Positions 8,370 through 16,952 of a stretch of DNA of 36,604 nt are shown here, in pieces (the stretch's first letter is position 1; every line of letters starts with the position of its first letter). A model generated the notes under the pieces. It was given only the letters and a program-made list of their open reading frames with translations, had not been told where the DNA came from and did not search any database. A program made the position numbers and the translations under genes. Source of the stretch: Candidatus Bipolaricaulota bacterium. GTDB lineage: Bacteria; Bipolaricaulota; Bipolaricaulia; UBA7950; UBA9294. The stretch spans positions 1 through 36,604 of the forward strand of contig RXOA01000119.1 of assembly GCA_003979035.1 (NCBI GenBank), in the 5' to 3' direction.

Positions 8370-9566
8370 TTAGTACTGAATCGAGACTCGCTCGCCGCCG
8401 ACTGAAGAGGCGAGAATCGCGTCGCAAATCACTGCGCACTTGTAGCCGTCTTCGAAGGTGGCACCATACGGAGCCACGTCGGTATCGTTGGCGATCGAAT
8501 CCAACAGGTGATGGAGCGTATGGATGTGAGCATGCTCCCAGCCCAAATTGTGCCCGTGCGCCCACCACGCACTCATGTATGGGTGATTGCTTTCGGTGAC
8601 CGATACCGTACGGAATCCTTGTCCTTGCCCACGCTTGACATCGCAGATCTCCAATTCGTTCAGCCGCTCCAGGTTGAACCGCAGCGAACGCTTCGCGCCG
8701 TTGATCTCGAACGTGAGCCCGTTCTTGTGCCCACCGGCAAACCGTGTGGCTTCGTAGGTACCGATCGCGCCGTTCTCGAACCGAACAATCGCCTCGAATG
8801 CGTCATCAACATCCACAGGGACCACTTCTCCACCGCCGGGCTTGGTCCGCTGCTTGATGAATGTTTCCGTCGTGGCTGAAAGAGAAGCGGGCTCTCCGAC
8901 AAGGAATCGACTGAGATCGATGATGTGCGCCCCCAGATCACCGAGCGCACCCGACCCCGACACATCTCTGCTCAACCTCCAGACCCAAGGGAACCCCGGA
9001 TCCATGATCCATTCCTGAAGGTAGCGCGCGCGGAAGTGGTAGATTTCGCCGACTTCGCCGGCGTCGATCAATTCCTTCGCCAATCGCACCGCCGGGACGA
9101 ATCGATAGTTGAAGCTGCACAGGTGCTTCACGCCTGCGTCGCGAACCGCATTCCACATCCGCTTTGCTTCGCCAGCCGACCGCGCGAGCGGCTTCTCGCA
9201 TAGCACATGCTTGCCGGCCTTCGCAGCCTCGATACACGGCTCGGCGTGGAGGTTGTTGGGACCGCAGTTGTCAAGAAGCTCGATGGCCGGGTCGGCAATC
9301 AGCACGCGCCAGTCGCTTGTTGCTCGCCCATACTCGTACCGTCGTGCCGCTTCTTCCGCTGCTTCCTGTGGGACACCGCAAATACCGACAAGTTTCGCCT
9401 TCGCCGCCGGCGGCCAGAAGATGTACGGAATCTTTTTGTACGCGTTGGTGTGGGCCTTTCCCATGAACCCATACCCCAGCATTCCTACACCAATCTCCCT
9501 CCAGGAAGCATCTGACGCACCTGTTCCCTTCGAAAGGCTAACAAAGCCCACTTCCTTCTCTGTCAT
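8370..9566 (-). CDS. Gfo/Idh/MocA family oxidoreductase (first copy)
   Basis: This is a NAD(P)-dependent sugar or polyol dehydrogenase of 398 aa. The N-terminal Rossmann fold begins [24 protein letters not shown] is the family EKP motif, with the catalytic Lys. [19 protein letters not shown] carries the C-terminal domain Asp and His. The start was moved to 9566 because GGAGGTGTC-ATG precedes it; the track start at 9608 has none and lies in the intercistronic hairpin. It is clearly paralogous to the second copy at 10638-11795; both share the EKPLAR and GDLG(A/S)H blocks. The substrate cannot be read from sequence; oxidation at C1, C2 or C3 of a sugar or glycoside is possible. The adjacent TIM barrel and second dehydrogenase suggest an oxidation, isomerisation and reduction sequence. 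Confidence 0.9.
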   Translation of the reverse strand: MTEKEVGFVSLSKGTGASDASWREIGVGMLGYGFMGKAHTNAYKKIPYIFWPPAAKAKLVGICGVPQEAAEEAARRYEYGRATSDWRVLIADPAIELLDNCGPNNLHAEPCIEAAKAGKHVLCEKPLARSAGEAKRMWNAVRDAGVKHLCSFNYRFVPAVRLAKELIDAGEVGEIYHFRARYLQEWIMDPGFPWVWRLSRDVSGSGALGDLGAHIIDLSRFLVGEPASLSATTETFIKQRTKPGGGEVVPVDVDDAFEAIVRFENGAIGTYEATRFAGGHKNGLTFEINGAKRSLRFNLERLNELEICDVKRGQGQGFRTVSVTESNHPYMSAWWAHGHNLGWEHAHIHTLHHLLDSIANDTDVAPYGATFEDGYKCAVICDAILASSVGGERVSIQY

Positions 9567-9581
9567 GACACCTCCGGGAAA

Positions 9582-9611
9582 CCGGTGCTGGGATAGAGCT
9601 CCCAGCACCGG
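9582..9611 (-). terminator. Intercistronic hairpin between isomerase-like and dehydrogenase genes
   Basis: This is a perfect 12-bp stem, CCGGTGCTGGGA / TCCCAGCACCGG, with a 6-nt loop. It begins 11 bp after the isomerase-like stop codon and is followed on the minus strand by TTTCCC and then the ribosome-binding site of the dehydrogenase. The short T run suggests partial termination or protection of the upstream mRNA rather than a full stop. Confidence 0.6.
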
Positions 9612-9622
9612 CCGATTCGCTA

Positions 9623-10591
9623 CTAGCTACGATCAAACCACAATGCCGCAGGCTCTTCCCGAATGATGACACCATTGAGGAACCCCGCAGCTTTGTTCAA
9701 ACCCTCTTCAAGCGACATCTGATGATCCTCGTGCTCAATGCTGATCACGCCGTCGTACCCGATCTCCTTGAGGGTCCAGATGAACGCCCTCCAGAATTCC
9801 TCACCGTGTCCGTATCCGACTGTCTTGAAGTTCCAGCCACGACCTTCCGCACTGAGGTTCTTGGTCTCGAGAACTCCGAAACGCTCCGCAACACCCTTCT
9901 CTACGGCGCTATCCTTGGCATGGACGTGGAAGATGCACTCGCGAAGCTCGCGTGCCGCAAGGCAAGGGTCCATCCCTTGCCAGAAGAGGTGACTGGGATC
10001 GAAGTTCGATCCGATGGCCGGTCCCACCGCCTCCCGAAGCTTGAGAAGCCGCTCTGGATTGAACACTGCATCGCCAGGATGCATCTCTAGCGCGATCTTC
10101 TCCACGCCGCACTTCTTCGCATGCTTGGCAATCTCTTTCCAGGTTGGGATCAACTTTTCTTCCCACTGCCATTTCAACAGATCCGCGTAGTAGTCCGGCC
10201 ACGAACAGGTGACCCAATTGGGGCACTTCGCATCCTCGCTGTCTCCAGGGCAGCCTGCGAAGCCAACGACACAGTCCACACCGAGCTCGCCGCAAAGCTG
10301 CAATGCTTCTTTGAAATCCCGGGTATGCTGTTCCGAGATGCTCTTGTCCGGGTGAACAACGTTCCCATGGCAGCTCAAGGCACTAATCTCAACTCCGCGA
10401 CCTGCGATCAGTGACTTGAGCGCCTTCAGCTTTGACGGATCTGCAAGAAGCGCTCCAGGATCGCAATGTATCTTCGGGATGAACCCTCCTGTTCCCAGCT
10501 CGATCATGTCGAGGCTCAGATTGGAGAGAGCATTCAGTGCTTCCTCTAGAGAGCGGTCTGCGTACACTACCGTGAAGCAACCTAGTTTCAT
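9623..10591 (-). CDS. Sugar phosphate isomerase/epimerase-like TIM barrel (AP endonuclease family 2 fold)
   Basis: This 322-aa protein starts MKLGCFTVVYADRSLEEALN and has the metal-binding residues expected of xylose-isomerase-like TIM barrels: ALEMHPGD, NFDPSHLFWQG, IFHVHAKD and SIEHEDH near the C-terminus. Family members include IolE/IolI-type dehydratases and isomerases, 3-epimerases and enzymes acting on 3-keto-glycosides. The catalysed step here is unknown. It is flanked by two Gfo/Idh/MocA dehydrogenase genes, an arrangement often seen in inositol and keto-sugar pathways. The start at 10591 has AAAGGGG about 8 nt upstream. It contains no nuclease-specific feature, so a DNA repair role is unlikely. 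Confidence 0.85.
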   Translation of the reverse strand: MKLGCFTVVYADRSLEEALNALSNLSLDMIELGTGGFIPKIHCDPGALLADPSKLKALKSLIAGRGVEISALSCHGNVVHPDKSISEQHTRDFKEALQLCGELGVDCVVGFAGCPGDSEDAKCPNWVTCSWPDYYADLLKWQWEEKLIPTWKEIAKHAKKCGVEKIALEMHPGDAVFNPERLLKLREAVGPAIGSNFDPSHLFWQGMDPCLAARELRECIFHVHAKDSAVEKGVAERFGVLETKNLSAEGRGWNFKTVGYGHGEEFWRAFIWTLKEIGYDGVISIEHEDHQMSLEEGLNKAAGFLNGVIIREEPAALWFDRS

Positions 10592-10637
10592 TCTTCTGCC
10601 CCTTTCGTGTTGTATGTCCTCATCCAGATACCGTCGC

Positions 10638-11795
10638 TTAGCCTAGCGAGACCCATTCCCTGGTTTCCGCTGACTTCTGGATCGCGTCGCAAAGCATGTT
10701 GATCCTGAGCCCATCGCGGAAATTCGGATTCGCACTGCCGTCATTCTGAATCGCCTTCACCATCTCATACATCTGGACAGCGAACGTCTCACCGAACCCA
10801 ATCCCCATTCCTTGGATCGGCCACAGGGCCTCGCCGTAGGGATGATCAAATCCTCCCGTGAGAACCCGTGTGAATCCGCTGCGTTCATTCGGTGTATCGA
10901 AGGTAGAAAGAAGAACCTCGTTGGGGCGTTCCCAGTCGAAGAACACCGCGCCCTTCATTCCGTAGACCTCGAAATCGAAGTGGTTCTTCTTCCCCGAGGC
11001 CAGCCTGCTTGCCACAAGACTGCCTTGCGCGCCGTTCTCGAACTGCAGCAAGACATCGCAAATATCGTCGACGTCAACTTTCCCCATCTTGACAGCTCCG
11101 CCCTCCGCCTTGTGCCCCAGCCCCCCAGCTCCGATCGGACGCTCAGTAATGTGTGTGGAAAGCAGTCCTGCCACCTGAGAGATTTCGCCGACAAGGAATC
11201 GAGACATGTCAAGTACATGGGAGCCGAGATCCCCCAAGCTCCCGCTGCCTGCGATCTCCTTTCTGAAGCGCCAGCTCAACGCGCCAGTTGCGTCGAGACC
11301 CCAGTCCTGGACGAACGATCCTCGGAAGCCTACGATTTTTCCAAGTCGCCCTTCATCGATCCATCGCTTGATCAGCTGAACCGCAGGTGCTTTTCGGTAG
11401 TTGAATCCGATCCCGTGCTTCACCCCAGACCGCTCTGCGGCGTCGGCAATCTCTTTGGCTTCGGCGGCAGTCCGTGCAAGCGGCTTCTCACAGAAGATGT
11501 GTTTCCCGTTGGCGATCGTCTCCAGAGCGATCTCCCTGTGCATGTCATTCGGCACGCAAACGAAAACCAGATCAATCTGATCGCTGGAGACAAGCTTCCT
11601 CCAATCGTCGGTCCACTCTGGGATCGCCAATCGCTCTGCCGTTTCCCTCGCAAGCGAAGCATCCCTCTCCGCAATCATCCGCAGGTGGACGTCCTTCGTC
11701 TCTGCTGCGAAGAAAGTCTTCATCATGTGGTACCCGACGGTATGCGTTCTTCCGATGAGCCCCCCACCAACGATTCCGATGTTCACTCGTGCCAT
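10638..11795 (-). CDS. Gfo/Idh/MocA family oxidoreductase (second copy)
   Basis: This is a 385-aa NAD(P)-dependent dehydrogenase. It shows the Rossmann motif NIGIVGGGLIGRTHTVGY, the EKP motif in FCEKPLARTAAEAK, and GSLGDLGSHVLDMSRFLVG in the C-terminal domain. The start was moved from 11861 to 11795, where AAGGAGAGAGC-ATG gives a proper ribosome-binding site and MARVNIGIVGGG begins directly with the fold. It lies 72 bp after the permease gene, as the first catabolic gene behind the transporter, which suggests that it acts on the imported compound. Paralogy with the 8370-9566 gene suggests either two different oxidations or a forward and reverse pair. The substrate is not determined by sequence. 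Confidence 0.9.
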   Translation of the reverse strand: MARVNIGIVGGGLIGRTHTVGYHMMKTFFAAETKDVHLRMIAERDASLARETAERLAIPEWTDDWRKLVSSDQIDLVFVCVPNDMHREIALETIANGKHIFCEKPLARTAAEAKEIADAAERSGVKHGIGFNYRKAPAVQLIKRWIDEGRLGKIVGFRGSFVQDWGLDATGALSWRFRKEIAGSGSLGDLGSHVLDMSRFLVGEISQVAGLLSTHITERPIGAGGLGHKAEGGAVKMGKVDVDDICDVLLQFENGAQGSLVASRLASGKKNHFDFEVYGMKGAVFFDWERPNEVLLSTFDTPNERSGFTRVLTGGFDHPYGEALWPIQGMGIGFGETFAVQMYEMVKAIQNDGSANPNFRDGLRINMLCDAIQKSAETREWVSLG

Positions 11796-11867
11796 GCTCT
11801 CTCCTTTCTGTGCTCCAGGTTGCCGATCCTCGTGCTTTGCTTTGTGCCGCATCTCATGCAAGGCTCT

Positions 11868-12845
11868 CTAGCTTTGGATCCCTCGCAAACGATTGATGAC
11901 GACTGCTGTAAGAATCAGCAGCCCGTTCGCGAACTGGATGTAGTACCCTCCGATATTGGCAAGGACAAGGCCGTTTCGAATGACTCCGATGATCAGAACA
12001 CCGAGGACGGTTCCCAAGACCGTTCCGATTCCACCGTTCAGGCTGGTCCCCCCAATGATGACTGCCGCAATGATGGCCATCTCGTATCCAGATGCGATCG
12101 ATGGCTGTGCCACCCCGAGTCGAGCAATCAGCAGGACACCCCCAAGCGCACCCAACGCGCCTGCCAAGACGTACGTAAGCAACGTGACCTTCGCCGTCTG
12201 AACACCCGAGTAGCGGCTGGCAACCTCGTTTCCTCCAGTCGCATACAGCTGATAGCCAAACACCGTGTACCGCTGGATGAGATGAATCACGATGGCCACA
12301 GCCAGAAAGAAGACAATCGGGACGGGGACGACGCCACCGATCAACCCCTGTCCCAATGCCGTGAACGAGGAAGGAAGGTTCACGACAGGCAGTCCTTTCG
12401 TGATCATGAATGCAACCCCGCGCACGACGCTCATCATTCCGAGCGTCGTAATGATCGGTCCCAGTCGAATGCGAGTGATGATCAACCCGTTAACCAAACC
12501 GATGCCCATGCCTGCAACAATGGCGATGAGAACCGCCGGGAAAACGGGGACGCCACTCACCATAAGCAACGATACAAGGATCCCTGATAGCGCCATGTTC
12601 GACGCGATCGAGAGATCCAACCCTCCTGTGATCATGACAAGCATCATCCCGAGTGCGGCGATCCCTTCGAAAGAAACAGCCCTGAGAATGCTGAAGATGT
12701 TCCCCATTGAGAGGAAGTTCTTGGCCAGGAACGACAACGCGATCACGAGTACGATCAACGCCATCAGAACGCCAGTCTCCCGCCCTCGGAAGACCCGGAG
12801 TAGCGCTTTCTTGCTCGAGTTGGCCATCGATTGTCTCTTACTCAT
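11868..12845 (-). CDS. Sugar ABC transporter permease, RbsC/XylH type
   Basis: This integral inner-membrane subunit of a ribose-type importer has 325 aa and many hydrophobic helices. The family signatures are FEGIAALGMMLVMITGGLDLSIASNMALSG (read here in two pieces) and IIGGTSLNGGIGTVLGTVLG, the cytoplasmic coupling region. The start at 12845 (MSKRQSMANSS) overlaps the end of the ATPase gene by 8 bp and is preceded by GAGG and AGGGG. The longer track start at 12881 lies further inside the ATPase gene. The overlap indicates translational coupling of ATPase and permease. Only one permease gene is present, as expected for a homodimeric CUT2 transporter. Confidence 0.93.
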   Translation of the reverse strand: MSKRQSMANSSKKALLRVFRGRETGVLMALIVLVIALSFLAKNFLSMGNIFSILRAVSFEGIAALGMMLVMITGGLDLSIASNMALSGILVSLLMVSGVPVFPAVLIAIVAGMGIGLVNGLIITRIRLGPIITTLGMMSVVRGVAFMITKGLPVVNLPSSFTALGQGLIGGVVPVPIVFFLAVAIVIHLIQRYTVFGYQLYATGGNEVASRYSGVQTAKVTLLTYVLAGALGALGGVLLIARLGVAQPSIASGYEMAIIAAVIIGGTSLNGGIGTVLGTVLGVLIIGVIRNGLVLANIGGYYIQFANGLLILTAVVINRLRGIQS

Positions 12846-14382
12846 CGCCCCTAGCCTCCTCACGGACTCCGTTTCCCGCACTGCCTCCGGTATTCACTGC
12901 GCCTGTGATTGCATGCATGATTTCCTCTTGCGTAACCGCATCCGATTCGTACTCCCCTGTGATCCTGCCCTTGTACATCGTGATGATTCTGTTGCTAACC
13001 GATATCAACTCGGGCAGCTCACAAGATGTCATGACGCATGCCTTGCCTTCTCCTACAAGGTCGCGAAGGATGCCATGGATCTCGGACTTCGCGCCCACAT
13101 CGACTCCGCGCGTAGGATCATCCAACAGAAGCAGATGCGGATTGGTTACGAGCCATTTTGCCAGGACAACCTTCTGCTGATTCCCTCCGCTCAAGTAGTT
13201 CACAGCTTGCCAGGGTGAGTGAGATCGGATAGAGAGCATTTTGATCACTCTCTCACCAAGTTTTCGGATCGCATTGCGTTGTATGATCCGCTTCCTGCTG
13301 AGCGTGCGCAGAATGGTGATCGCCGTGTTCTCAGCCACCGATTGAATGAGGTTCAACCCCTCAACATGACGATCCACAGGGACATAGCCCAGGCCCGCCC
13401 CAATCGCATCTTTCGGCGTCCGGATCTCCATTTTCTTGCCGTCAATCAGCACAGTTCCCCGAACCTCGGATTCGAGACCGAAGAGGCCTTTCATGAGGTC
13501 GCTTGCGCCAGATCCCTGAAGGCCAGCAAGACCCAGGATCTCGCCCGGATAGACGGAAAGGGAGACGTCGGTGACCTTGTCGGAAACAGAGAAGCCGTCA
13601 ACTGCCAGTACCGGCTCAGTGTCAGCACTTCTCACGGGTGTTACTCTCTCGAACGCCTGCACATCATGGCCTGCCATCAGGGTGGCAACACGGGCAGGAG
13701 TGACCTCTTCGATGCTGCCGGTGAAAACATTGCTGCCGTCTCTTAGGATGGTGATCCGACTGGCAATTCGGAATACCTCATCGAGTTTGTGGGACACATA
13801 AACCACAGTGATATTCTGCTCTCGGAGCTTTGCAATGAGATCGAAGAAACTCTCCAGTTCCTGCAAAGCCAGAGCAGATGTGGGTTCATCCATAATGATG
13901 AGTTCGACGTTCATTGCTACGGCCTTGCAGATCTCCACGACTTGTCGTTCACCGATGGAGAGTCTGCTGAGCAGCTCATCAGGCTCTCTTTCCAAGCCGA
14001 ATTGCCTAAGAAGTGCCCTTGCTCTCTGATTCCGCTCTCCCCACATGAGAGGCCTCAGAGTTGTCTTCGAAAGCTCCGAAAGGTAGATGTTCTGCGCGAC
14101 TGTGAGGTTTGAGCACTGAGGGAAGTGCTGATGCACAACACCCACTCCTAGATTTCGAGCATCCAGCGGACTCCGGATGTCCGTGGCTTCCCCTTTCCAC
14201 AGGATCTCTCCATCATCTTTGCTCTCAATGCCAGCACATACCTTGATCAGTGTCGACTTGCCGGCTCCGTTCTCACCCACAAGAGCGTGGACACTGCCCG
14301 CCTCAACACCGAAGCTCACTCCCTTGAGTGCTTGCACCCCTGGGAATGTCTTCACGACGCCCTGTACTTCAAGTAGGTTCAC
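12838..14382 (-). CDS. Sugar ABC transporter ATP-binding protein, RbsA/XylG type (two fused ABC domains)
   Basis: This 514-aa protein powers the CUT2 importer. The first ABC half has an intact Walker A, GENGAGKST (residues 36-44), LSIGERQVVEICKA and IIMDEPTSAL. The second half has the degenerate Walker A GLQGSGASDLMKG typical of RbsA proteins, with LSGGNQQKVVLAKWL and LLLDDPTRGVDVG. The asymmetry is normal for the family. It lies 114 bp after the binding-protein gene, behind a hairpin, and overlaps the permease start by 8 bp. The substrate is probably an aldopentose or a related sugar, given xylA, xylB and the lyxose isomerase gene downstream; specificity resides in the binding protein. Confidence 0.95.
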   Translation of the reverse strand: MNLLEVQGVVKTFPGVQALKGVSFGVEAGSVHALVGENGAGKSTLIKVCAGIESKDDGEILWKGEATDIRSPLDARNLGVGVVHQHFPQCSNLTVAQNIYLSELSKTTLRPLMWGERNQRARALLRQFGLEREPDELLSRLSIGERQVVEICKAVAMNVELIIMDEPTSALALQELESFFDLIAKLREQNITVVYVSHKLDEVFRIASRITILRDGSNVFTGSIEEVTPARVATLMAGHDVQAFERVTPVRSADTEPVLAVDGFSVSDKVTDVSLSVYPGEILGLAGLQGSGASDLMKGLFGLESEVRGTVLIDGKKMEIRTPKDAIGAGLGYVPVDRHVEGLNLIQSVAENTAITILRTLSRKRIIQRNAIRKLGERVIKMLSIRSHSPWQAVNYLSGGNQQKVVLAKWLVTNPHLLLLDDPTRGVDVGAKSEIHGILRDLVGEGKACVMTSCELPELISVSNRIITMYKGRITGEYESDAVTQEEIMHAITGAVNTGGSAGNGVREEARGDE

Positions 14383-14442
14383 GTTGCCATCCTAGCCGCC
14401 CTTGGGAGCTTGCCCATCATTTCCTCTGCCCTTAGGAGATAG

Positions 14443-14475
14443 GGAGGCTTCCCCCGGTCGAAAGGAGAAGCCTCC
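14443..14475 (-). terminator. Intercistronic hairpin between binding protein and ATPase genes
   Basis: This is a 9-bp perfect stem GGAGGCTTC / GAAGCCTCC with a 15-nt loop. It starts about 20 bp after the binding-protein stop codon. Such hairpins after ABC binding-protein genes typically protect the 5' message or cut read-through, so that more binding protein than ATPase is made. No U tract follows, so protection or partial attenuation is more likely than full termination. Confidence 0.55.
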
Positions 14476-14496
14476 TCCGCTGGAACAAGAGCTAAG

Positions 14497-15483
14497 CTAT
14501 CCTTCCCATTCCGCCATCAAGTCGCGATAGTCGGAGACGCTGATGCTGTCGCCGCCCCCATCCGAAGTGATGATATCCATGCCTGAACTCAGCATCGTAA
14601 TCGGGTTCTCAGCGAGGTAGCCAGCAAGCGCAGGCGTCCTCAGGAGCGAGAACAGCATATTCACGCTGCCGTAGCCCATCTCGTAGAAGCGTTGTCCGAT
14701 GCATGCTTTGAGGATCCCCGCTTCGACATACTGAAGCGCGTTTTCAAGGGGATCCACGCCCACGCACAGCAACTCGCCATTCTGGACTCGTTCGTTCACG
14801 GTTGGCATCGAGCCCACATTCCCCCACCAGGGGAACCCGGTCGTTGTCGCCAAGCCGTCGATTTCGGGATTCGCCGCGATGTAGTTCTCCACAGCATCGA
14901 CTGCAAGTCCGATTTCGAGCGCTGTCGTGGTGAAGCGAGTGACGACTTCGATATTCGGGTATCCCGCAAACGTGTCCAGCATCCCTTCATATCGCGCGTC
15001 AAGGTTCGGGTGTCCGACGTAAACCTGGAAGATCGCAACCTTCCCTTCTCCACCCATCGCCTCGGCAAGCTGTGAAGCAACGAGCTGTCCGAGCTCGAAG
15101 TCAGGTGTTCCGTAATAGATAAGCCTCGGGCTGTCCGGGCAATCCGAATCCCAGGTCACTACGGGGATGCCCTTCTCCGCGGCCTGAACAAGGATCGGCC
15201 GCATCGCATCGGCACTGCTCACCGATACGGCAATCGCATCCACTCCGCGATTCAAGAGGTCCTCGACGACTCGAGCAGCCTCATAGCCCTCGTCGGAGAC
15301 CGGGCCCGTATAAATCAGGTCGATCCCAAGTTCTGCGGCTGCTGCCTCAGCGCCTGCCTTCGTCGCGAAGAACACAGGATTATCGAGCGCCTTCGGGACA
15401 ACCGCAATCTCGATATCCGCAGCCGCAGCCAAGATCCCCAAAGACATGATGCACAGCAGAACAACTCCAAGAGTCTTTCTCAT
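14497..15483 (-). CDS. Sugar ABC transporter substrate-binding protein, RbsB-like (periplasmic binding protein, peripla_BP_4 type)
   Basis: This exported binding protein of 328 aa has an N-terminal signal peptide, MRKTLGVVLLCIMSLGILAAAA, with likely cleavage after AAA. The Cys at position 11 is not in a lipobox, so it is not an obvious lipoprotein. The mature part reads IEIAVVPKALDNPVFFATKAG, then GVDAIAVSVSSADAM and VVTWDSDCPDSPRLIYYGT, the pattern of ribose/autoinducer-2-type binding proteins. The start was moved to 15483, preceded by AGGAGGGAACTTG; the track start at 15573 lacks a site and would hide the signal peptide. It is the first transporter gene after the repressor gene (136-bp gap). 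Confidence 0.93.
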   Translation of the reverse strand: MRKTLGVVLLCIMSLGILAAAADIEIAVVPKALDNPVFFATKAGAEAAAAELGIDLIYTGPVSDEGYEAARVVEDLLNRGVDAIAVSVSSADAMRPILVQAAEKGIPVVTWDSDCPDSPRLIYYGTPDFELGQLVASQLAEAMGGEGKVAIFQVYVGHPNLDARYEGMLDTFAGYPNIEVVTRFTTTALEIGLAVDAVENYIAANPEIDGLATTTGFPWWGNVGSMPTVNERVQNGELLCVGVDPLENALQYVEAGILKACIGQRFYEMGYGSVNMLFSLLRTPALAGYLAENPITMLSSGMDIITSDGGGDSISVSDYRDLMAEWEG

Positions 15484-15619
15484 CAAGTTCCCTCCTAGGT
15501 ATGCCCAATGCAAGTTGATGACCTTATTCCATCTCCTCTTCGTCGATGAACACTTCCATCTTCCTGCAACCACCTCCCTTGCTAGTGGAAAGGCAAGTCT
15601 GTACTCACAAGATCCATCC

Positions 15620-16624
15620 CTATGTCATTGGCGCACAACATGATTCCCGAATCATCAGTTCACACGGCAGCACAACTTGTTCGGCCTTGGACTCTCCTCT
15701 GGCAATCCGTTTCAGCAGAAGACCCATCGCCGTATAGCCCATCCTGTATTGATCCTGTGCAACAACGCTCAATGCCGGATTCCAGGATCGCGCCCATCCT
15801 GGGTCATCGAATCCCATGACCGACACATCCTCGGGGCACCTGAGCTTCGTCTCTTGCAGGTTCTTCAGGGCACCAAGGACCATGAGATTGTTGGTGGCGA
15901 AGACTGCTGTTGCCGGTTCGACTTGTTCCATCAGGTGGCGCATGGCTTCGAAGGCTCCCTCAACTTTAAGGCCCGCCTCCCAGATCAATCCATCATCGCA
16001 GGTAAGTCCAGCCGCCTCGTGGGCCTGCCTCCAACCACGGAGCCTATCGCGGAAGGTCGCGATGCCCTCCATCTCAACGATGATTCCGATTCTCGTGTGC
16101 CCAAGACTGATGAGATACTCAGTTGCCTGTCTCGCGCCTTCAATATTGTCGGAATACACTTGGTCAATCGGGAAATCGTCGAAGGGGCGATCTATCGCTA
16201 CAAAAGGAACTCCGCGATTCCGAAGTCGCCGCAACGTGCTTGCGGCAGCAGCAGATGGCGCGATTAGGAAGCCATCCACTCTTCGCTCAAGCATCAGTGA
16301 GACGCTGAGATTCTCCCTCTCAGGATCTTCATCCGTGTTACACAGAATGAGGCTATAGCCGCGCTCCCGTGCACAGTCTTCTGCTCCCCTTACAACGCCG
16401 GGGAAGAACGGGTTCGCGATGTCAGAGACCAAGACGGCGATTGTCTCCGACAGCCCTGTTCTCAGCCCTCTGGCGCGTTGATCCGGCTTGTAGTCCAGCT
16501 CGTCAATGGCCTGGCGTACACGCTGTGCCAGCTCTTCGCTGACATATCGTGTGTCATTGAGAACATGAGATACCGTAGTAATGGAAACGGCCGCCTTCTC
16601 AGCGACTTCACGCATCGTTGCCAA
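15620..16624 (-). CDS. LacI-family transcriptional repressor (first copy), TTG start
   Basis: This is a 334-aa repressor with an N-terminal helix-turn-helix (TMREVAEKAAVSITTVSHVLN), a hinge helix (KPDQRARGLRTG) whose Leu would enter the minor groove, and a periplasmic-binding-protein-like effector domain ending GFDDPGWARSWNPALSVVAQ. The track start at 16678 lies inside the operator array. GGAGG sits 6 nt before a TTG at 16624, which gives MATMREVAE, identical to the start of the second LacI paralogue, so TTG is the likely start; the ATG at 16615 is the alternative. It lies first in the sugar gene train, behind the promoter and four operator units, and so probably represses itself and the genes that follow. 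The effector is probably the imported sugar or a derivative. Confidence 0.92.
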   Translation of the reverse strand: MATMREVAEKAAVSITTVSHVLNDTRYVSEELAQRVRQAIDELDYKPDQRARGLRTGLSETIAVLVSDIANPFFPGVVRGAEDCARERGYSLILCNTDEDPERENLSVSLMLERRVDGFLIAPSAAAASTLRRLRNRGVPFVAIDRPFDDFPIDQVYSDNIEGARQATEYLISLGHTRIGIIVEMEGIATFRDRLRGWRQAHEAAGLTCDDGLIWEAGLKVEGAFEAMRHLMEQVEPATAVFATNNLMVLGALKNLQETKLRCPEDVSVMGFDDPGWARSWNPALSVVAQDQYRMGYTAMGLLLKRIARGESKAEQVVLPCELMIRESCCAPMT

Positions 16625-16662
16625 TAAGAACCTCCAGCCCGCCAGCCGCAAAGACAAGGTTA

Positions 16663-16710
16663 GGAAACCTTTGCGCAAACCTTAGCGCGAACGTTTGCGC
16701 AACCGTTTGC
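16663..16710. promoter_or_regulatory. Four abutting 12-bp LacI-type operator units
   Basis: The 48 bases divide exactly into GGAAACCTTTGC, GCAAACCTTAGC, GCGAACGTTTGC and GCAACCGTTTGC. Each matches the perfect palindrome GCAAACGTTTGC at 10, 10, 11 and 11 of 12 positions. A central CG or CC flanked by AA and TT is the usual LacI-family operator pattern. The array runs from the edge of the -10 box through the predicted transcription start toward the repressor's ribosome-binding site. Confidence 0.75.
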
Positions 16711-16738
16711 TTATAGCGCGAAAACTATGGAAAGTCAA
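16710..16738 (-). promoter_or_regulatory. Sigma-70-type promoter for the repressor and sugar operon
   Basis: On the minus strand TTGACT (16738-16733) and TATAAG (16715-16710) are separated by exactly 17 bp; each box matches consensus at five of six positions. The transcription start should fall near 16703, inside the fourth operator unit, leaving a leader of about 80 nt. I found no equally good promoter between 16624 and 2646. Confidence 0.75.
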
Positions 16739-16952
16739 GTCCTAGGACAAACGTCAGCTGGATCAGCAAGCGCCACTCCGGCACAGAAAGCGTTCTCGGA
16801 ATGGGACTTCGGGAAGGCAGCGTGAAGCCGATCACGAACGGCCTGCTTGACTACAGATCGAATTCCTCGCCCCTGCTGCATGCAAGGCCAATCTCAGCCT
16901 TGTCAAGTCGGGAGTTGGGCACGCGCTACTGGCTGTAAAGAGACGCCCAGAG

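Noticed and set aside
10812-12587. 591-aa plus-strand ORF
   Set aside because: It is antisense to the second Gfo/Idh/MocA gene and the permease gene, both of which have clear domains and ribosome-binding sites. Its translation is polar and low in recognisable motifs.
15444-15483. Possible lipoprotein signal in the sugar-binding protein (Cys at residue 11)
   Set aside because: The Cys lies in the middle of the hydrophobic core (VLLCIM) without a lipobox, and an AAA signal-peptidase I site follows, so secretion as a soluble protein is more likely.
16739-16952. Search for a tRNA or small RNA between the two LacI genes
   Set aside because: No cloverleaf pattern, TTCGANTC box or terminator hairpin was found.
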